A model generated the notes under the pieces. It made no database searches and was not told the origin of the DNA. It was given only the letters and a program-made list of their open reading frames with translations. Source: Pseudomonas koreensis (GTDB lineage: Bacteria; Pseudomonadota; Gammaproteobacteria; Pseudomonadales; Pseudomonadaceae). Taken from it: DNA of 64,000 bases. Positions 7,635 to 19,408 of this stretch are shown piece by piece; within the stretch, counting starts at the first letter, position 1; every line of letters begins with the position of its first letter. The stretch lies in contig NZ_JAAQYM010000006.1 in the NCBI RefSeq assembly GCF_012986595.1, positions 124,001 to 188,000 on the forward strand, given 5' to 3'. Both the position numbers and the translations under genes were made by a program.

Positions 7635-9632
7635 ATGTCTGCTGAAAAATCTTCAGAGCTGAGCTACAACCCGCACATGCCGCTGTCGCAAGCGTTGCTG
7701 CTGCCGCGCATCGTGATCGAAAACACCATGCCGACCCTCGACGGCGGGCAATTCGCCGTCAAGTCGATTGCCGGCCGCGATGTCGTTGTCACCAGCAAAG
7801 TATTTGCCGATGGTCACGACAAGCTTGCCGTGCGCATCCGCTGGCGCGGAGAAGGCGAAGAAACCTGGCAGAGCGAGGTCATGAGCGACCTCGGCAATAA
7901 CAGCTGGGAAGGGCGCTTCCGTCCCGAACATCAGGGGCGCTATCTGTTTTGCGTCGAGGCGTGGATCGACCATTTCGCCAGCTTCCAGTACGAGCTGGAG
8001 AAAAAGCACAACGCCGCCGTCCCGGTCTCGCTGGAATTGCAGGAAGGCCGGAGCATGGTGCAACAGGCTGCCGAGCGCAGCGACGGGCCGCTCAGCGAAG
8101 AGCTGGCGGCGCTGCACCATGAATTGTCCGGCCTGCTCGAAACCGAGCAGGTGGCGCTGTTTCTGCACCCGCGCAGTGCGCAATTGATGGCGCAGGCCGA
8201 TCACCGCGCCTACTTGAGCCTGAGCGCCGAATTTCCGATGGATGTCGAACGGGAACTGGCCGAGTTCGCCAGTTGGTACGAGCTGTTTCCCCGCTCGATC
8301 ACCGACGATCCCAACCGGCACGGCACCTTCAATGACGTGCATGCACGGTTGCCGATGATTCAGGACATGGGCTTCGACGTCCTTTACTTCACCCCGATTC
8401 ACCCGATCGGCCGCGCCCATCGCAAGGGCCGCAACAATTCCCTGACGGCCGGGCCGGATGATCCGGGCAGTCCTTATGCGATTGGCAGCGAGGAGGGCGG
8501 CCACGAGGCGATTCACTCGCAACTCGGTACCCGCGAAGACTTCCGCCGCCTGGTGGCGGCCGCTGCCGAGCACGGACTGGAAATCGCCCTCGATTTCGCC
8601 ATTCAGTGCTCTCAGGATCACCCGTGGCTCAAGCAGCACCCGGGCTGGTTCAACTGGCGTCCAGACGGCACGATCAAATACGCGGAAAACCCGCCGAAGA
8701 AGTATCAGGACATCGTCAACGTCGACTTCTATGCGCCGGACGCGATTCCCAGCCTGTGGGTCGAGTTGCGCGACATCGTGGTGGGCTGGGTCAACGAAGG
8801 CGTGAAGATCTTCCGTGTCGACAACCCGCACACCAAGCCGCTGCCGTTCTGGCAATGGCTGATCGCCGATGTGCGGGCCCTGCACCCGGAAGTGATCTTC
8901 CTTGCCGAAGCCTTCACCACGCCGGCAATGATGGCGCGGCTGGGCAAGGTCGGTTACACCCAGAGCTACACCTATTTCACTTGGCGCAACACCAAGGCCG
9001 AACTGGCGAGCTACTTCACCGAACTCAACGAGTCGCCGTGGCGCGAATGCTACCGGCCGAACTTCTTCGTCAACACGCCGGACATCAACCCGGCGTTCCT
9101 GCATGAATCCGGACGTCCCGGATTTCTCATCCGTGCGGCGCTGGCGACCATGGGCTCGGGCCTGTGGGGCATGTATTCGGGGTATGAACTGTGCGAATCG
9201 GCGCCGGTGCCGGGCAAAGAGGAATACCTCGATTCGGAGAAGTACGAGATCCGCGTCCGCGACTTCAATGCGCCGGGCAACATCATTGCCGAAATCGCCC
9301 AGCTCAACCGCATCCGCCGACAGAACCCGGCGTTGCACACGCACCTGGGCCTGAAAATCTATAACGCGTGGAACGACAACATTCTGTATTTCGGCAAGCG
9401 CAGCTTCGACGGCAGCAACTTCATTCTGGTCGCGGTGAGCCTCGATCCGCACAACGTGCAGGAGGCGAATTTCGAGCTGCCGCTGTGGGAAATGGGCCTG
9501 TCGGATGACGCGACCACCCATGGTGAGGATTTGATGAACGGGCACCGCTGGGACTGGCATGGCAAGTATCAATTCATGCGCATTGACCCGGCGTATCAGC
9601 CATTTGGCATCTGGCGGATTACGGCCGCCTGA
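7635..9632 (+). CDS. glgE: Alpha-1,4-glucan:maltose-1-phosphate maltosyltransferase GlgE
   Basis: GH13 subfamily 3 enzyme that extends alpha-1,4-glucans with maltosyl units from maltose-1-phosphate. It has 665 residues. An N-terminal beta-sandwich (about 30-150) and a helical insert precede the catalytic barrel. The nucleophile Asp is in KIFRVDNPHTKP at about residue 395 and the acid/base Glu is in FLAEAFTTPAM at about 424, close to the numbering of Streptomyces GlgE. The motif DVLYFTPIHPIGRAHRKG is also typical. I chose the ATG at 7635 because AAGGAGAG precedes it; an in-frame start at 7551 has no comparable site. It heads the operon-like set glgE, treS-pep2, glgB. Confidence 0.95.
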   Translation: MSAEKSSELSYNPHMPLSQALLLPRIVIENTMPTLDGGQFAVKSIAGRDVVVTSKVFADGHDKLAVRIRWRGEGEETWQSEVMSDLGNNSWEGRFRPEHQGRYLFCVEAWIDHFASFQYELEKKHNAAVPVSLELQEGRSMVQQAAERSDGPLSEELAALHHELSGLLETEQVALFLHPRSAQLMAQADHRAYLSLSAEFPMDVERELAEFASWYELFPRSITDDPNRHGTFNDVHARLPMIQDMGFDVLYFTPIHPIGRAHRKGRNNSLTAGPDDPGSPYAIGSEEGGHEAIHSQLGTREDFRRLVAAAAEHGLEIALDFAIQCSQDHPWLKQHPGWFNWRPDGTIKYAENPPKKYQDIVNVDFYAPDAIPSLWVELRDIVVGWVNEGVKIFRVDNPHTKPLPFWQWLIADVRALHPEVIFLAEAFTTPAMMARLGKVGYTQSYTYFTWRNTKAELASYFTELNESPWRECYRPNFFVNTPDINPAFLHESGRPGFLIRAALATMGSGLWGMYSGYELCESAPVPGKEEYLDSEKYEIRVRDFNAPGNIIAEIAQLNRIRRQNPALHTHLGLKIYNAWNDNILYFGKRSFDGSNFILVAVSLDPHNVQEANFELPLWEMGLSDDATTHGEDLMNGHRWDWHGKYQFMRIDPAYQPFGIWRITAA

Positions 9633-9652
9633 AGCAATGCACAACCCCCCTC

Positions 9653-9736
9653 TGTAGGAGCTGCCGAAGGCTGCGATCTTTTGCCTTTGATTTTAGAAGC
9701 AAGATCAAAAGATCGCAGCCTTCGGCAGCTCCTACA
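9653..9736. repeat. REP palindrome between glgE and treS
   Basis: Perfect inverted repeat of the TGTAGGAGCTGCCGAAGGC type. It lies inside an otherwise compact gene set and could form a strong hairpin in the glgE-treS message. Confidence 0.85.
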
Positions 9737-9768
9737 CAGGAATCGAACAGAATTCAGCAGGAGTTCAC

Positions 9769-13110
<3,342 letters not shown>

Positions 13111-13112
13111 TC

Positions 13113-15344
13113 ATGAGTTTCTCGAACAAGGAACAGGGTCACGCTAAAGAAGCATTATTGCCGGCCGCACAGGACATCGATGCCCTGGTGCGTGCCGAAC
13201 ATCACGACCCGTTTTCCATTCTCGGTCCGCACGGCGATGGTGCCGGCGGGCAATTTATCCGGGCTTACCTGCCCGGTGCACTGAAAGTCGAAGTGCTGGA
13301 CAAGGACAGCGGCGAAGAACGCGGCGAACTGACGGCGAGCGAAACCCCGGGGTTGTTTGTCGGGCATTTCGAGCAGGCCCGGCCGTATCTGCTGCGCACC
13401 CGCTGGGCCGGCGGTGAACAGGTAGCAGAGGACCCCTACAGCTTTGGCCAGTTGCTCGGTGAAATGGACTTGTATCTGTTTGCCGAAGGCAATCACCGCG
13501 ATCTGAGCAGTTGCCTCGGCGCACAACTGACCACGGTCGACGGCGTGGAAGGCGTGCGCTTTGCCGTGTGGGCACCGAATGCCCGGCGCGTCTCGGTGGT
13601 CGGCGATTTCAACGTGTGGGACGGGCGCCGGCATCCGATGCGCCTGCGGCATCCGTCCGGGGTCTGGGAGTTGTTCATTCCGCGCCTGCAGGCGGGCGAG
13701 TTGTACAAGTACGAAATTCTCGGCGCCCACGGCATTCTGCCGCTGAAGGCCGACCCGATGGCCCTGGCCACCAGCCTGCCACCGGACACCGCTTCGAAAG
13801 TCGCCGCGCCGCTGCAGATCGACTGGCAGGATCAGGACTGGATGAACGGCCGGCGCGAGCGGCAACAGCATTCGCAGCCGCTGTCGATCTACGAGTTGCA
13901 CGTCGGGTCGTGGCAGTGCGAGCTGGACGATCTGGGCGAAGTCGCTCGCCAATACAGTTGGCCGGAACTGGCCGAGCGGCTGATTCCTTACGTCAAGGAA
14001 CTGGGCTTCACCCACATCGAACTGATGCCGATCATGGAGCATCCTTTCGGCGGTTCGTGGGGCTATCAACTGCTCTCGCAATTCGCCCCGAGCGCCCGTT
14101 ATGGCACGCCGGAGCAGTTCGGCGATTTCGTCAACGCCTGCCACCAGGCGGGGATCGGGGTGATTCTCGACTGGGTGCCGGCGCATTTCCCCACCGATAC
14201 CCACGGTCTCGCGCAGTTCGACGGCACCGCGCTGTACGAATACGGCAACCCGCTGGAAGGTTTCCATCAGGACTGGGACACGCTGATCTACAACCTCGGA
14301 CGCACCGAAGTGCACGGCTACATGCTGGCATCGGCGCTGCACTGGTTGAAGCATTTCCACATCGACGGCCTGCGCGTTGATGCCGTGGCTTCAATGCTCT
14401 ATCGCGATTATTCGCGCAAGGCTGGCGAATGGATTCCGAACCGCCATGGCGGTCGGGAAAACCTCGAAGCCATCGATTTCCTGCGGCACTTGAATGACGT
14501 GGTCGAGCTGGAAGCCCCGGGCGCGCTGGTGATTGCCGAAGAGTCAACCGCATGGCCGGGCGTCAGCCAGAGCACCCAGCAGGGCGGTCTCGGATTCGCC
14601 TATAAATGGAACATGGGCTGGATGCACGACTCGCTGCATTACATCCAGCAGGACCCGGTGTACCGCGCGCACCACCACAACGAGCTGAGCTTTGGCCTGG
14701 TCTACGCCTGGTCCGAGCGCTTTATCCTGCCGATTTCCCATGACGAAGTGGTACACGGCAAGCATTCGCTGATCGACAAGATGCCCGGTGATCGATGGCA
14801 GAAGTTTGCCAACCTGCGCGCCTATCTGAGCTTCATGTGGACCCACCCGGGCAAGAAGCTGTTGTTCATGGGTTGCGAATTCGGCCAGTGGCGCGAATGG
14901 AATCACGATCAGCAGCTGGACTGGTACTTGCTGCAATACTCGGAACACAAAGGCGTACAGAAACTGGTCGGCGACCTCAACCGTCTGTACCGCGACGAAC
15001 CGGCGCTGCACGATCAGGACGACGCGCCGCAGGGCTTCCAGTGGTTGATTGGCGATGATGCGATCAACAGCGTGTATGCGTGGCTGCGCTGGAGCAAAGA
15101 TGGCAAACCGGTGCTGGTGGTTGCCAACTTCACGCCGGTGCCGCGTCAGTCCTATCGCGTTGGCGTGCCGTTCCCCGGGCGCTGGACCGAGTTGCTCAAC
15201 AGTGATGCCGACACCTATGCCGGTTCCAACTATGGCAACGGCGGCGGGGCGTTTACCGAGGAAGTGCCGAGCCATGGGCAGGGGCTGTCGCTGGAATTGA
15301 ATCTGCCGCCGTTGGCGGTGTTGATTCTCAAGCCAGAGGGCTAG
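13113..15344 (+). CDS. glgB: 1,4-alpha-glucan branching enzyme GlgB
   Basis: Makes alpha-1,6 branches in alpha-glucan. It has 743 residues. N-terminal CBM48-like modules (about 25-220, with VWAPNARRVSVVGDFN) are followed by the GH13 barrel. The catalytic Asp is in GLRVDAVASMLY at about 423 and the Glu is in LVIAEESTAW at about 476; PISHDEVVHGK is conserved. The start codon is 2 nt after the treS-pep2 stop, with TGGAGAG as ribosome-binding site inside the end of treS. It is the last gene of the plus-strand glucan set and is followed by a REP palindrome. Confidence 0.95.
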   Translation: MSFSNKEQGHAKEALLPAAQDIDALVRAEHHDPFSILGPHGDGAGGQFIRAYLPGALKVEVLDKDSGEERGELTASETPGLFVGHFEQARPYLLRTRWAGGEQVAEDPYSFGQLLGEMDLYLFAEGNHRDLSSCLGAQLTTVDGVEGVRFAVWAPNARRVSVVGDFNVWDGRRHPMRLRHPSGVWELFIPRLQAGELYKYEILGAHGILPLKADPMALATSLPPDTASKVAAPLQIDWQDQDWMNGRRERQQHSQPLSIYELHVGSWQCELDDLGEVARQYSWPELAERLIPYVKELGFTHIELMPIMEHPFGGSWGYQLLSQFAPSARYGTPEQFGDFVNACHQAGIGVILDWVPAHFPTDTHGLAQFDGTALYEYGNPLEGFHQDWDTLIYNLGRTEVHGYMLASALHWLKHFHIDGLRVDAVASMLYRDYSRKAGEWIPNRHGGRENLEAIDFLRHLNDVVELEAPGALVIAEESTAWPGVSQSTQQGGLGFAYKWNMGWMHDSLHYIQQDPVYRAHHHNELSFGLVYAWSERFILPISHDEVVHGKHSLIDKMPGDRWQKFANLRAYLSFMWTHPGKKLLFMGCEFGQWREWNHDQQLDWYLLQYSEHKGVQKLVGDLNRLYRDEPALHDQDDAPQGFQWLIGDDAINSVYAWLRWSKDGKPVLVVANFTPVPRQSYRVGVPFPGRWTELLNSDADTYAGSNYGNGGGAFTEEVPSHGQGLSLELNLPPLAVLILKPEG

Positions 15345-15360
15345 TCCAGCCACCGCTAAC

Positions 15361-15453
15361 CCTGTGGGAGCGGGCTTGCCCGCGAAGAGGTCGGAACATT
15401 CAACATCTCTGTTGCCTGATCCGCCGTCATCGCGGACAAGCCCACACCCACAG
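15361..15453. repeat. Imperfect REP palindrome
   Basis: CCTGTGGGAGCGGGCTTGCC and a degenerate reverse complement (CAAGCCCACACCCACAGG) lie between the convergent glgB and EEP genes. The arms are less perfect than in the other copies. Confidence 0.65.
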
Positions 15454-15491
15454 GCGTTTTCGGTGATCCGGGGATCGCTGCCGCAGCAGAA

Positions 15492-16274
15492 TTACAGGTG
15501 CACTTCCACCGCCAGCGGCAAGTGGTCCGACAGGTGCGTCCACGGCTTGTTGCCGAGGATCTGCGGGTCGTGGCTGCTGGCGTTGCGCAGGTAGATGCGA
15601 TCCAGGCGCAGCAGCGGGAAACGTGCCGGATAGGTCTTGGCCGGTCGCCCGTGGTGACGCTCGAACGCTTCGTGCAAGTAGTCGCGGCGGGCGAGGGCCT
15701 GGTTGCCCTGCAACTGCCAGTCGTTGAAGTCACCGGCAATGATCACCGGCGCATCCTCGGGCAGCGATTCCAGCAACTGGCAGAGCAGTTGCAACTGCAA
15801 CTGGCGGTGGCTTTCGAGCAGGCTCAGGTGCACGCAGATCGCATGCACCTCGGCGTGCCCCGGCACGTCCAGCACGCAGTGCAGCAGGCCACGGCGCTCG
15901 GGGCCGGTGATCGACACGTCGAGGTTGCGGTATTCGCGGATCGGGTATTTCGACAGCAGGGCGTTGCCGTGGTGGCCATCTGGGTAGACCGCGTTGCGCC
16001 CGTAGGCGAAATCGCTCCACATGCTGTCGGCGAGAAATTCGTATTGCGAGGTTTGCGGCCATTCGTTGTAGCGATTGGAATGGCGCTCGTGTTCACCCAC
16101 CACTTCCTGCAGAAACACCAGGTCGGCCGACGTGCTGCGCACCGCCTCGCGCAGCTCCGGCAGGATGAAGCGCCGATTGAGGGCGGTGAAGCCCTTGTGG
16201 GTATTGACCGTCAGCACGCGCAGGCGATGGATGACGGGGGCGTCGACGGCGTGACGCTTGGGATCGCTGGACAC
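15492..16274 (-). CDS. Endonuclease/exonuclease/phosphatase (EEP) family protein
   Basis: A 260-residue member of the DNase I-like EEP fold. Visible catalytic elements are TVNTHKG near the N terminus, the metal-binding Glu in LVFLQEVVGEH, HAICVHLSL, the catalytic IIAGDFNDW, and a C-terminal SDHLPLAVEV. A similar gene sits beside the glgE cluster in P. aeruginosa as I recall. The substrate is unknown (nucleic acid, phosphoinositide-like or other phosphodiester). The start is probably the GTG at 16274, because AGAGGAG lies 5-10 nt before it; the GTG at 16280 would overlap that site. Confidence 0.85.
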   Translation of the reverse strand: MSSDPKRHAVDAPVIHRLRVLTVNTHKGFTALNRRFILPELREAVRSTSADLVFLQEVVGEHERHSNRYNEWPQTSQYEFLADSMWSDFAYGRNAVYPDGHHGNALLSKYPIREYRNLDVSITGPERRGLLHCVLDVPGHAEVHAICVHLSLLESHRQLQLQLLCQLLESLPEDAPVIIAGDFNDWQLQGNQALARRDYLHEAFERHHGRPAKTYPARFPLLRLDRIYLRNASSHDPQILGNKPWTHLSDHLPLAVEVHL

Positions 16275-16534
16275 GTTCACTCCTCTGAAAAACAGGCTTC
16301 CTGTTCATGCGACTGGTCTGTGGGCGGGCAGTTCCTTCCAGATGTCTCAGGCCAATACAACCGGGCAAACCTCGGGCATAAACGCAAACCCGCAACCACG
16401 TTTAAAGTACACGAACCGTTACGCCATAACGGCTACAACGCCTTGCGCCGTTACCTACGCGTACGCCAGAATCCGCCGGCTTACACGGCTATGGGCCGGG
16501 CTATATCGTTTCCCTGTCACTGAACATCAGTGAT
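16275..16534. other. Intergenic stretch between EEP gene and structured leader
   Basis: About 260 nt without a convincing gene. It must hold the EEP promoter. The only structure I see is a CCGTTA / TAACGG palindrome with a 5-nt centre at 16416-16432, which could be an operator. The upstream part is comparatively AT-rich. Confidence 0.4.
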
Positions 16535-16738
16535 CGGGTTTGGTAGCCCGTCTGTAATAGCTGTATGGCAACACCTATGCAGCCCTTTTTTGGGCTCGGT
16601 TTTATGGTGGTCATGCGTGGGGCTCGTTCGCGAGCGCCGGGTTCCTATTGCAGCCGGTCTACCAACCCGCGTATGGCCGCCACCCTCGTTTGGTAGCGAG
16701 AGTGATGGCTCCTGAAAATCTGCAATAGGAGTACATCC
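16535..16738 (+). promoter_or_regulatory. Structured 5' leader with two mutually exclusive pairings around the ribosome-binding site
   Basis: Hairpin A (16535-16550) shows loop TTTGGTAG on a CGGG/CCCG stem; hairpin B (16685-16700) shows the same loop on a CTCG/CGAG stem. Further stems are at 16581-16596 and 16622-16635. The central strand CCTATTGCAG (16644-16653) pairs perfectly with CTGCAATAGG (16720-16729), which contains part of the AGGAG ribosome-binding site. It also pairs, with one G-U, with CTGTAATAG (16552-16560). Next to it, CTACCAA (16659-16665) complements both loops. The centre (16645-16665) therefore matches the reverse complement of 16540-16560 at 18 of 21 positions. This is the layout expected of a translational switch; the ligand and function are unknown. 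Confidence 0.72.
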
Positions 16739-17113
16739 ATGTTCAAAGCCACACCCAACCCCCCAGACGCCGACCCGATCCCCTACGACCCGGCCCTCGA
16801 CCCGCAGAAGATAAAAGAGGCGACCGACCGCGCCATCAAGTTCTACCTCAACCCCGGCGCACTGAAAATCTCGATCCCTTCAACCCCGTCACGCAAATCG
16901 AACAGAATCTTCCTCATCGACCCGACCGTGGACGAAGAAACTCTACTCGTCGAAGCCTGCGAATCACTAGCCGCCGCCAGCGACATGGCGCGCGATATCG
17001 GCAGCGCGCTCGACGACTCACACCGCCGCGCCGTGCTGATGCTGCATCAGGTGATCATGCTCAGTGAACTGATGGTCAACCGAGTCCTGGACGGCCGCCG
17101 CGTACCGAACTAG
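16739..17113 (+). CDS. DUF6124-like small protein (copy 1)
   Basis: A 124-residue soluble protein beginning with a proline-rich TPNPPDADPIPYDP segment, followed by a helical region (KIKEATDRAIKFYL) and a C-terminal helical core (LLVEACESLAAASDMARDI to ELMVNRVLD). I recall this family, common in Pseudomonas, as DUF6124; the function is not known. AGGAG at 16727-16731 is 7 nt before the ATG and is part of the structured leader. A diverged second copy follows at 17253. There is no signal peptide or membrane segment. Confidence 0.85.
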   Translation: MFKATPNPPDADPIPYDPALDPQKIKEATDRAIKFYLNPGALKISIPSTPSRKSNRIFLIDPTVDEETLLVEACESLAAASDMARDIGSALDDSHRRAVLMLHQVIMLSELMVNRVLDGRRVPN

Positions 17114-17122
17114 TCACCCGGC

Positions 17123-17211
17123 CCTGTAGGAGCTGCCGCAGGCTGCGATCTTTTGATCTTGTTTTTAAAAAACAACATCAAAAGATCGCAGCCTTCGGCA
17201 GCTCCTACAGG
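17123..17211. repeat. REP palindrome between the DUF6124-like genes
   Basis: Inverted repeat of the TGTAGGAGCTGCCG type with one arm mismatch (CGCAGG against CGAAGG), unlike the perfect copies at 7160, 9653 and 36607. Confidence 0.85.
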
Positions 17212-17252
17212 TCGTGATTCTTTCAAAAGTGCCTCGATCGGAGTTCCAGCTG

Positions 17253-17612
17253 ATGCCCGAAACCACCCCCAATCCACCGGCTACAGACCCGGTATCACCC
17301 TACGAATCCCACAACTCCAGAAAACTCCACGAAGCCGCCGAACGCGCCCTCGACCACTACCTCGCGCCCGCGCAAATCATGGCGACGCCGTACACCCCCA
17401 GCAGCATGTTCATGGTCAACCCGCAAACCGACACCGAATCCCTGCTGGCCAACGCCTGCGAATCCCTGGCTTCGGTCACGGTGATGCTCGGTGATTTCGC
17501 CGGCACGCTGGAAGGGCCGAGTCGCAATACGGCGCTGGGCATTGCCCAAGTGGTGATGCTGGGCGAGTTGGCGGTGAATCAGGCGCTGGATAACGTCGTA
17601 CCCAAGGATTAG
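17253..17612 (+). CDS. DUF6124-like small protein (copy 2)
   Basis: A 119-residue paralogue of the preceding protein. It shares the N-terminal TPNPPATDPVSPYES segment, the HEAAERALDHYL-like helix and the C-terminal LANACESLASVTVMLGDFAG to ELAVNQALDN core. The ATG at 17253 has CGGAG 9 nt upstream. It lacks the structured leader of copy 1 and is instead preceded by a REP palindrome, so the two copies are probably regulated differently. The function is unknown. Confidence 0.83.
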   Translation: MPETTPNPPATDPVSPYESHNSRKLHEAAERALDHYLAPAQIMATPYTPSSMFMVNPQTDTESLLANACESLASVTVMLGDFAGTLEGPSRNTALGIAQVVMLGELAVNQALDNVVPKD

Positions 17613-17632
17613 GCGGCAACTGTTATGGCCTC

Positions 17633-17727
17633 ATCGCGAGCAGGCTCGCTCCCACATTGGATTTGCGGGGCTCACCTATTTTATGCCCGACAAAAAGTCC
17701 CTTGTGGGAGCGAGCCTGCTCGCGAAA
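17633..17727. repeat. REP palindrome plus a half unit
   Basis: TCGCGAGCAGGCTCGCTCCC and its reverse complement, with a further related half unit at about 17768-17796 (CTTCGCGAGCAAGTTTGC). It lies between the convergent DUF6124-like copy 2 and the PIG-L gene. Confidence 0.78.
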
Positions 17728-17805
17728 GCGGCGTTTTAGCCAATACATCAAGTGCCTGACACGGCCTCTTCGCGAGCAAGTTTGCTTCCACAAGGAATGG
17801 TTGTT

Positions 17806-18564
17806 TCAGATGAAGACGATCTCGTACGGCAGCCGCATGCGTTCGAGCAGGACTGGCGGCAGCATCGGCGCAATGCCGATTGCCGGTTCGCCCTTGAGCT
17901 GGCTGGCGTAGGCGTGGGTGGCGTGGCTCTTGCGCGCCACGGTCCACGTATCGAGGCGCAGTTTGCGCGCACGTTCCCAGGGGATCAGGCTGTGATCGCG
18001 CTCCGGCCAGTGCCAGGCCCAGACCGGCACGTCGTGGAAGGTCGCGCCCACTTGTGCTGCCGCTTGGGCACTGGCACGTCCGACCGCTTCGTGGTCGGCA
18101 TTGCCATCGTTGCGCCAGGTGCTGAACACCACGTCACCGGGACGCAGGTAGCGCGCGATGAACTCGGTAAGGTCGGTCTCCCGGTCGAGCAGCGCGTTGT
18201 CAGTGAACCCGCCGCGCACCCATTTCAGGCTGTGCATCGGCAGACCCAGGCGCCGCAGCGCCTCGACGCTCTCTTGCGGGCGGAACACGCTCAGGCGTTT
18301 TTCCGACCATTGCCGCGAGCCGGGGTGGCTGGCACTGCCGTCGGTGATCGACAGCAATTGCAAGGGGTGGTCGAGGCTGGAGAGCAGTTGCAGCAGACCG
18401 CCGCAGGTCACCACTTCATCGCCCGGATGCGGGGCGACCACGACGGCTCGGGCACCGGGTGGCACCAGACTGTGGGTATTGATGACGGGAATGTTGTCGA
18501 GCTGCGGGGCGCTGTTCCATATCTGCGCCGGCAGCGGATTATCGCTGAGGGATAACGGTTTCAT
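17806..18564 (-). CDS. PIG-L family protein with altered active site (probable pseudoenzyme)
   Basis: A 252-residue homologue of the PIG-L deacetylase encoded at 20001-20774. PIG-L/MshB enzymes are zinc N-deacetylases of amino sugars, with an HPDDE motif and a later HxxDH motif. Here the first motif reads PHPGDE, so the Asp that acts as general base in MshB is Gly (codon GGC), and the second reads DGNADHE, where the paralogue has DGHCDHE. The zinc ligands (His, the second Asp and the later His) remain. AAGGACG precedes the ATG at 18564. A 157-nt gap separates it from the cassette upstream. It may bind rather than hydrolyse a sugar, or have a changed reaction. Confidence 0.82.
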   Translation of the reverse strand: MKPLSLSDNPLPAQIWNSAPQLDNIPVINTHSLVPPGARAVVVAPHPGDEVVTCGGLLQLLSSLDHPLQLLSITDGSASHPGSRQWSEKRLSVFRPQESVEALRRLGLPMHSLKWVRGGFTDNALLDRETDLTEFIARYLRPGDVVFSTWRNDGNADHEAVGRASAQAAAQVGATFHDVPVWAWHWPERDHSLIPWERARKLRLDTWTVARKSHATHAYASQLKGEPAIGIAPMLPPVLLERMRLPYEIVFI

Positions 18565-18721
18565 GGGTGTTACGTCCTTGTTGAGTCTGGCCCTCAGTCG
18601 TACCGACGCCGTGAACAATCAGGCGCGCGCGACCCGTGAAGGCGGATGGATTGCCGTGCGACGCTCCGAACCCTGGATTGCCGCGCAGCAGAGTATTGCT
18701 CAAGATCTGCGGTTCGTCGCG

Positions 18722-19408
18722 TCACAGATCAAACTGACCCGGTTTTTTTTGATCGATCTGTGCCAGATTCCGCAAATAATCCCCGAATCCTCCGCGCGCG
18801 CGGCTGTCCAGGCGGGCGCTGGTGTGCACCTGCGGGCGATGGCTCCAGGCGATGTCCGCCCCCGACAATTCCAGGCGCCGCACCAGTTGCACGTCTTCAT
18901 CGCAGGCCAGCGGCGGGAAGCCACCGGCCCAGCGGTAGGCGTCGGCGCTGATCCCGAGGTTGGCACCGTGGATGTGCCGGTGACCGTCACGGGCCTGATA
19001 GTGGCGGTGATAGCGGATCTGGGCTGACTCATTGAACGACTGATCCCAGTGCTCGACGGTCACGGTGCCGCATACCGCGTCGGCACCCAGGCCCAGCTGC
19101 GCCACCAGCCAGTCATCCGCCACGCGGCTGTCGGCGTCGGAGCAGGAGATCCAGCGCGCACCGCGCTCCAGCAGGACTTGCGCGCCGGCGGCCCGGGCCT
19201 GACCGACGTTGCGCGCATCGATGTGCAGGCTCAGCACCGGAAAGTCACTGACAATCTGCGCCGAGCGGTCGGTGCAACTGTCGAGCACCACCAGCACTTC
19301 CACCGGTTCGCCGGCCAACAGCCCGTGCTTGCTGGCGCGCAACGCGGCGCTGAGGCATTGCCCGAGCAGCGCTTCCTCGTTGTGCGCAGGAATCAGAATA
19401 CCGATCAT
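18722..19408 (-). CDS. Family 2 glycosyltransferase
   Basis: A 228-residue GT-A fold transferase. It starts with the typical GILIPAHNEEALLGQCL, has the substrate-binding region VLVVLDSCTDRSAQI and a DxD-type metal motif in SCSDADSRVADDWL. There is no membrane segment, so it is cytoplasmic. The start codon overlaps the methyltransferase stop by 4 nt (ATGA), indicating coupled translation. The sugar donor and acceptor are unknown; the neighbouring deacetylase suggests an amino-sugar product. Confidence 0.88.
   Translation of the reverse strand: MIGILIPAHNEEALLGQCLSAALRASKHGLLAGEPVEVLVVLDSCTDRSAQIVSDFPVLSLHIDARNVGQARAAGAQVLLERGARWISCSDADSRVADDWLVAQLGLGADAVCGTVTVEHWDQSFNESAQIRYHRHYQARDGHRHIHGANLGISADAYRWAGGFPPLACDEDVQLVRRLELSGADIAWSHRPQVHTSARLDSRARGGFGDYLRNLAQIDQKKPGQFDL

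Noticed and set aside
7653..9644. Long minus-strand frame opposite glgE
   Set aside because: Shadow of a high-GC gene; no motif and no ribosome-binding site, while glgE is complete on the other strand.
16530..16715. 61-residue plus-strand frame inside the leader
   Set aside because: No ribosome-binding site or coding character, and the sequence is explained by paired RNA arms. A leader peptide cannot be fully excluded, but the pairing is the stronger signal.
17806..18564. Frameshifted or truncated pseudogene for the second PIG-L
   Set aside because: The frame is full length with a good ribosome-binding site. The changes are point substitutions at catalytic positions, so it is treated as a coding gene with altered function.
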